Shown here one piece after another: positions 60,990-64,000 of a DNA stretch of 64,000 bases (positions are counted from its first letter, which is position 1; every line of letters starts with the position of its first letter). The notes beneath the pieces are model-generated. The model was not told where the DNA came from. It worked only from the letters and a program-made list of their open reading frames with translations, and did no database searches. A program made the position numbers and the translations under genes. This stretch comes from Actinoplanes sp. L3-i22 (lineage in GTDB: Bacteria > Actinomycetota > Actinomycetes > Mycobacteriales > Micromonosporaceae): the NCBI RefSeq assembly GCF_019704555.1, contig NZ_AP024745.1:1546001-1610000 (forward strand). The letters are read 5' to 3'.

Positions 60990-62342
60990 GTGGACCGACA
61001 GCAGGAGTTCGTGCTTCGCACGCTCGAGGAGCGCGACATCCGTTTTGTCCGTCTCTGGTTCACCGATGTCCTCGGCACGCTGAAGAGCGTGTCGGTGGCC
61101 CCGGCCGAGCTGGAGTCCGCCTTCGAGGAAGGCATCGGCATCGACGGCTCGGCGATCGAGGGCTTCGCCCGGGTCTTCGAGTCCGACATGGTCGCCATGC
61201 CGGACCCGACCACGTTCCAGGTCTTCCCGTTCGAGGGCGGCGGCAGCGGCGAGAGCGCGCGGATGTTCTGCGACATCCTGCTGCCCGACGGCAGCCCCGC
61301 CTGGGCCGACCCGCGCCACGTGCTGCGCCGGGCGCTGGCCCGCGCCGCAGAGAAGGGCTTCACCTTCTACACCCACCCCGAGGTCGAGTTCTTCCTGATC
61401 CAGGACGGGGCGAACGACGGCTCCGCGCCGATCCCGGTGGACAGCGGCGGCTACTTCGACCACACCACCCACTCGGTGGCGCGGGACTTCCGCCGGCAGG
61501 CCGTGCTCTCCCTCGAGCGGATCGGCATCTCGGTCGAGTTCAGCCACCACGAGGTCGCCCCCGGCCAGCAGGAGATCGACCTGCGGTATGCGGACGCGCT
61601 GACCACGGCCGACAACATCATGACGTTCCGGCACGTGGTCAAGGAGGTGGCGCTCACCCAGGGGGTGAAGGCGACCTTCATGCCGAAGCCGTACACCGAC
61701 CAGCCCGGCAGCGGCATGCACACCCACCTGTCGCTGATGGAGGGCGAGCGCAACGCCTTCTACGACAGCGAGGACCCGCAGAAGCTGTCCAAGACGGCCC
61801 GCGCGTTCATCGCCGGCCTGCTCGTGCACGCCCGGGAGTACACCGCGGTCACCAACCAGTGGGTGAACTCGTACAAGCGGCTCTTCCCGATGCAGCTGCC
61901 GGACCGGATCACCGAGTCGCCGGCGTTCGTCAGCTGGGGCCACCTGAACCGCTCCGCCCTGGTCCGGGTGCCGGCGTTCGGCAAGCCGAGCTCGGCCCGC
62001 GTCGAGGTCCGCTCGATCGACTCGGCGGCGAACCCGTACCTGGCCTTCGCGGTCATGCTCGGCGCCGGCCTCAAGGGCATCGAGGAGGGCTACGACCTGC
62101 CCCCGGGCGCCGAGGACGACGTGTGGTCGCTGTCGCCGGCCGAGCGCAAGGCCGCCGGCTACGAGGCGCTGCCGGAGAACCTGGCCGAGGCGATCGACGT
62201 GATGGCCGGCTCCGAGCTGGTCGCCGAGGTGCTCGGCGAGCACGTCTTCGACTTCTTCCTGCGCAACAAGCGGGCCGAGTGGGAGCAGTTCCGCCGCGAG
62301 GTCACGCCGTACGAGCGTCAGCGGTACCTCGGCGCGCTCTGA
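60990..62342 (+). CDS. glnA2: Glutamine synthetase, GlnA2 type
   Basis: A protein of 450 residues starting at GTG 60990, five nt after AAGGGG. Highly similar in layout to mycobacterial GlnA2: VDRQQEFVLRTLEERDIRF at the start, EGIGIDGSAIEGFARV, the metal-binding HPEVEFFL, GSGMHTHLSL and RVEVRSIDSAANPYLAFAV. The NLYDLP adenylylation tyrosine of GlnA1 is absent, replaced by LPPGAEDDVWSLSPAER, so it should not be controlled by GlnE. Divergent from nadE. In M. tuberculosis glnA2 also lies near panB. Physiological role probably outside bulk ammonia assimilation. Confidence 0.93.
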   Translation: MDRQQEFVLRTLEERDIRFVRLWFTDVLGTLKSVSVAPAELESAFEEGIGIDGSAIEGFARVFESDMVAMPDPTTFQVFPFEGGGSGESARMFCDILLPDGSPAWADPRHVLRRALARAAEKGFTFYTHPEVEFFLIQDGANDGSAPIPVDSGGYFDHTTHSVARDFRRQAVLSLERIGISVEFSHHEVAPGQQEIDLRYADALTTADNIMTFRHVVKEVALTQGVKATFMPKPYTDQPGSGMHTHLSLMEGERNAFYDSEDPQKLSKTARAFIAGLLVHAREYTAVTNQWVNSYKRLFPMQLPDRITESPAFVSWGHLNRSALVRVPAFGKPSSARVEVRSIDSAANPYLAFAVMLGAGLKGIEEGYDLPPGAEDDVWSLSPAERKAAGYEALPENLAEAIDVMAGSELVAEVLGEHVFDFFLRNKRAEWEQFRREVTPYERQRYLGAL

Positions 62343-62361
62343 TCCCTCAGCTCTGAACGCC

Positions 62362-62395
62362 AGGCGGCGACGGTCTTCGCAGACCGCCGCCGCCT
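62362..62395 (+). terminator. glnA2 terminator
   Basis: AGGCGGCGACGGTCT (62362-62376) pairs with AGACCGCCGCCGCCT (62381-62395) with a single mismatch around TCGC, 20 nt after the stop. Confidence 0.92.
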
Positions 62396-62455
62396 GACTG
62401 GTTCAGTCGCCCCGCGCCGGGGAGGGGGCGTCCCCGGAAGCGACTGACCCTCAGA

Positions 62456-62510
62456 GGCACCCGGCAAGAGGTTCTGGGAGCTCCCAGACCCGTTCCCCCC
62501 GCCGGGTGCC
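62456..62510. terminator. Nested palindrome before the convergent anti-sigma gene
   Basis: GGCACCCGGC (62456-62465) pairs perfectly with GCCGGGTGCC (62501-62510). The loop contains CTGGGAGCTCCCAG (62474-62487), a perfect 14-bp palindrome. It lies 9 nt beyond the stop of the minus-strand gene and is its likely terminator; it could also form a cruciform. Confidence 0.75.
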
Positions 62511-62518
62511 GGCTTCAC

Positions 62519-63199
62519 TCACCCGTGCTGTTCCGGCTCCTGCGGGGTCTTCGGGAGGCCGCTGGGCAGGCCGGGCCGGCCGCTGGGCGGGGTGCTCGGC
62601 CGCCCGCTCGGGCGCCCGCCGGGCTTGCCGCTCGGGTCCGGCTTGTGCAGGCCGCAGAACCGCTCGACGCGGTCGCGGTCCTTCGCGCCGGCCCGCTTCA
62701 CCAGCTCGCCGAAGTGCGCGTCGTCCAGGGCCTTGGTCCGGTGGTCGCGATCCTTGCCGCCCCACTCCTTGCAGAGGTCGGGCAGCGCCGAGCCGGACGG
62801 CACCGGCCGGGCCGAGTGCGACCGCGACGCCGACGGGGACGGCTGCGCCGAGTGCGACGGCTTGTTCGAGCTGATCGGGTTGGGCAGGGCGCCGGTGCTC
62901 GCCGCGAGCGCCACGCCACCGACCGTCGCGGTGGTCGCGAAGACCGCCGCGGCGACCTTCAGGGTCAACAACTTCGCCAACATGGGACGTCTCCGTAGGG
63001 GTACGACATCGGGGGACTGAGCGGCAGCCCGGAAGGCGGTCAGCGCATCCGCCTCACCCGCCAGCTCACCGGCCGCGGCGGGCGCCTGCGCCGCGGCGAG
63101 AACCGCGGAAAGCGGATGCCCGGTCGTGGCCCGGTCGCCGCGCAGCAGACTCGCCGCGGTCCTCCGGTCCATCGGGTTCCGTCCCTCCTGGCTGCTCAT
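62519..63199 (-). CDS. Probable anti-sigma factor, single membrane helix
   Basis: A protein of 226 residues. The N-terminal cytoplasmic part (about 1-75) contains MDRRTAASLLRGDRATTGHP. One membrane helix (LKVAAAVFATTATVGGVALA) follows, then an extracytoplasmic Ser/Pro/Lys-rich region with LCKEWGGKDRDHRTK and RFCGLHKPDPSGKP, and a Gly/Pro/Arg tail. Its ATG overlaps the TGA of the ECF sigma gene (ATGA), the usual arrangement for a membrane anti-sigma factor. No zinc-binding HxxxCxxC motif is seen, so assignment rests on topology and context. Confidence 0.75.
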   Translation of the reverse strand: MSSQEGRNPMDRRTAASLLRGDRATTGHPLSAVLAAAQAPAAAGELAGEADALTAFRAAAQSPDVVPLRRRPMLAKLLTLKVAAAVFATTATVGGVALAASTGALPNPISSNKPSHSAQPSPSASRSHSARPVPSGSALPDLCKEWGGKDRDHRTKALDDAHFGELVKRAGAKDRDRVERFCGLHKPDPSGKPGGRPSGRPSTPPSGRPGLPSGLPKTPQEPEQHG

Positions 63200-63798
63200 C
63201 TCATCTCCTTCAGCGCCGCGCCCCGGATTCGTGTCACCGGGCGCCGCACCGGCTCGGGTTCGGCCAGGTGCTGAGCCAGCAGCTTGAGGCCCCGGTAGGC
63301 GGCGGTACGGACCGCGCCGGCCCGCTTCCCGAGGATCCGGCCGGTCGCCTTCGCGTCCAGGCCGACCACCACGCGCAGCATCACCGCCTCGGCCAGGTCC
63401 CGCGGCAGGCTCGCGATCAGGGCGATCGCGGCGTCGGTGGAGACCAGCTCGAGCGCCCGGGCCGCGGTGTCGTCGCCCGCGTGGACCTCGGCGAGCTGCT
63501 CGACCGGCCCGGCCGGTGGCGGTCGCCGCCGCTGCGCGCGCAGCAGGTCCATCGCGCGGTGCCGGGCGATCGTCGCGGTCCAGCCGCGGAAACCGTCCCC
63601 GGTGCCGGAGAAGCCGCGCAGGTCGCGGGCGATCTGCAGCCAGGCCTCCGAGGCGACGTCCTCGGCGTCGTCGCCGACCAGCACCCGCAGATAGCGCAGC
63701 AGGGCGGGCTGTTGCAGGCGATAGAGCTGCCGGAACGCGTCCTCGTCGCCGGCCTGCGCGGAGCGCACCACGGCGTCGAGGTCCTCCGATGCCCCCAT
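63196..63798 (-). CDS. ECF-family RNA polymerase sigma factor
   Basis: A protein of 200 residues starting at ATG 63798 with GGAGG 8 nt upstream. Region 2 is visible as DAFRQLYRLQQPALLRYLRV and DVASEAWLQIARDLRGFSG, with GFRGWTATIARHRAMDLLRA for region 2.4. Region 4 is AVMLRVVVGLDAKATGRILG followed by KRAGAVRTAAYRGLKLLAQ. It is coupled to the membrane protein that follows. The signal is unknown. Confidence 0.93.
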   Translation of the reverse strand: MGASEDLDAVVRSAQAGDEDAFRQLYRLQQPALLRYLRVLVGDDAEDVASEAWLQIARDLRGFSGTGDGFRGWTATIARHRAMDLLRAQRRRPPPAGPVEQLAEVHAGDDTAARALELVSTDAAIALIASLPRDLAEAVMLRVVVGLDAKATGRILGKRAGAVRTAAYRGLKLLAQHLAEPEPVRRPVTRIRGAALKEMR

Positions 63799-63918
63799 CA
63801 CGTCGTCCTCCGTCCGGCCAGGCGGACAGCCGGGCCCCTTTGCTACAGCGCCAGGCCCCGAAGTTTTGTCACAGGGGGTACGGTCTCCTCTGACGTCATG
63901 CGACAAGGGGGAGTGGCC

Positions 63919-64000
63919 GTGCTGCAGGACCTGCTCGAGGGTGCCGGGCGGAGCATAGTCTTCGGGCTGATCGGGATCGGCCTGATGGCCGTCGGTTATG
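63919..64000 (+). CDS. Partial membrane protein, DUF350-like N-terminus
   Basis: A frame from GTG 63919 (AAGGGGGAG about 6 nt upstream) runs off the right edge after 27 codons. It begins VLQDLLEGAGRS and enters a hydrophobic helix, IVFGLIGIGLMAVGY, as in DUF350 inner-membrane proteins. Divergent from the sigma factor. Too short to classify firmly. Confidence 0.5.
   Translation, partial: MLQDLLEGAGRSIVFGLIGIGLMAVGY

Overview
The window is high-GC actinobacterial DNA. Gene content fits a member of the Micromonosporaceae close to Actinoplanes. The reasons are the fasR-fabD-fabH-acpP-fabF order, frequent GTG starts, DUF3145, DUF3052 and DUF3311 genes, a secreted chitinase, and a chemoreceptor plus a flagellar-style peptidase that would suit a genus with motile zoospores. 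The genus is an inference; a 16S or rpoB match would settle it. I see no insertion sequence, prophage, CRISPR array or rRNA operon.

The backbone appears collinear, from memory, with the Mycobacterium tuberculosis Rv2222c-Rv2245 region. It runs: FAS-II cluster with its PucR-type regulator (11.3-16.1 kb), aceE (22.9-25.7 kb), DUF3052 and AhpE-type peroxiredoxin (28.8-29.8 kb), Nif3 / zinc-ribbon / RNase H-phosphatase operon (35.4-38.1 kb), then panB, nadE and glnA2 (58.2-62.3 kb). Accessory genes lie between these blocks.

Layout. 0-8.4 kb: a partial gene, a STAS protein, a GC-rich gene-free stretch with a pair of DnaA-box-like sites, the overlapping pair surE/pfkB-type kinase, a cation-diffusion facilitator, a HelD-type ATPase, an alpha/beta hydrolase and a beta-carbonic anhydrase. 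8.4-18.4 kb: a small unknown gene, DUF3145, a GH3 lipoprotein, the FAS-II operon, a TetR regulator and a membrane-anchored secreted protein. 18.7-29.8 kb: gltX, a DHFR-like reductase, a chemoreceptor, aceE, YjbQ, a fused E1-like dehydrogenase, DUF3052 and a peroxiredoxin. 29.9-38.1 kb: tRNA-Val, minisatellite DNA, DUF402, a divergent Prim-Pol / HTH-flavoprotein cassette and the Nif3 operon. 38.2-50.4 kb: GH18 chitinase, a membrane protein, a monocarboxylate symporter pair, RNase P RNA, a TauE-type exporter, a TIR-like protein divergent from an atypical GAPDH, a threonine/serine dehydratase-like enzyme, a membrane protein, a peptidase, a methyltransferase and asd. 50.7-58 kb: a SPOR-like small protein, a giant Ala/Lys-rich repeat protein of about 1796 residues and an RNB ribonuclease. 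58.2-64 kb: panB, nadE, glnA2, and an ECF sigma factor with a probable anti-sigma factor.

The most unusual items are: the giant histone-H1-like repeat protein; the GAPDH homologue that keeps the catalytic Cys but lacks the catalytic His, divergent from a stand-alone TIR-like protein; and an identical 11-bp palindrome (TGCAA-C/G-TTGCA) that lies both in that divergent promoter and in the Prim-Pol/HTH divergent promoter 11 kb away.
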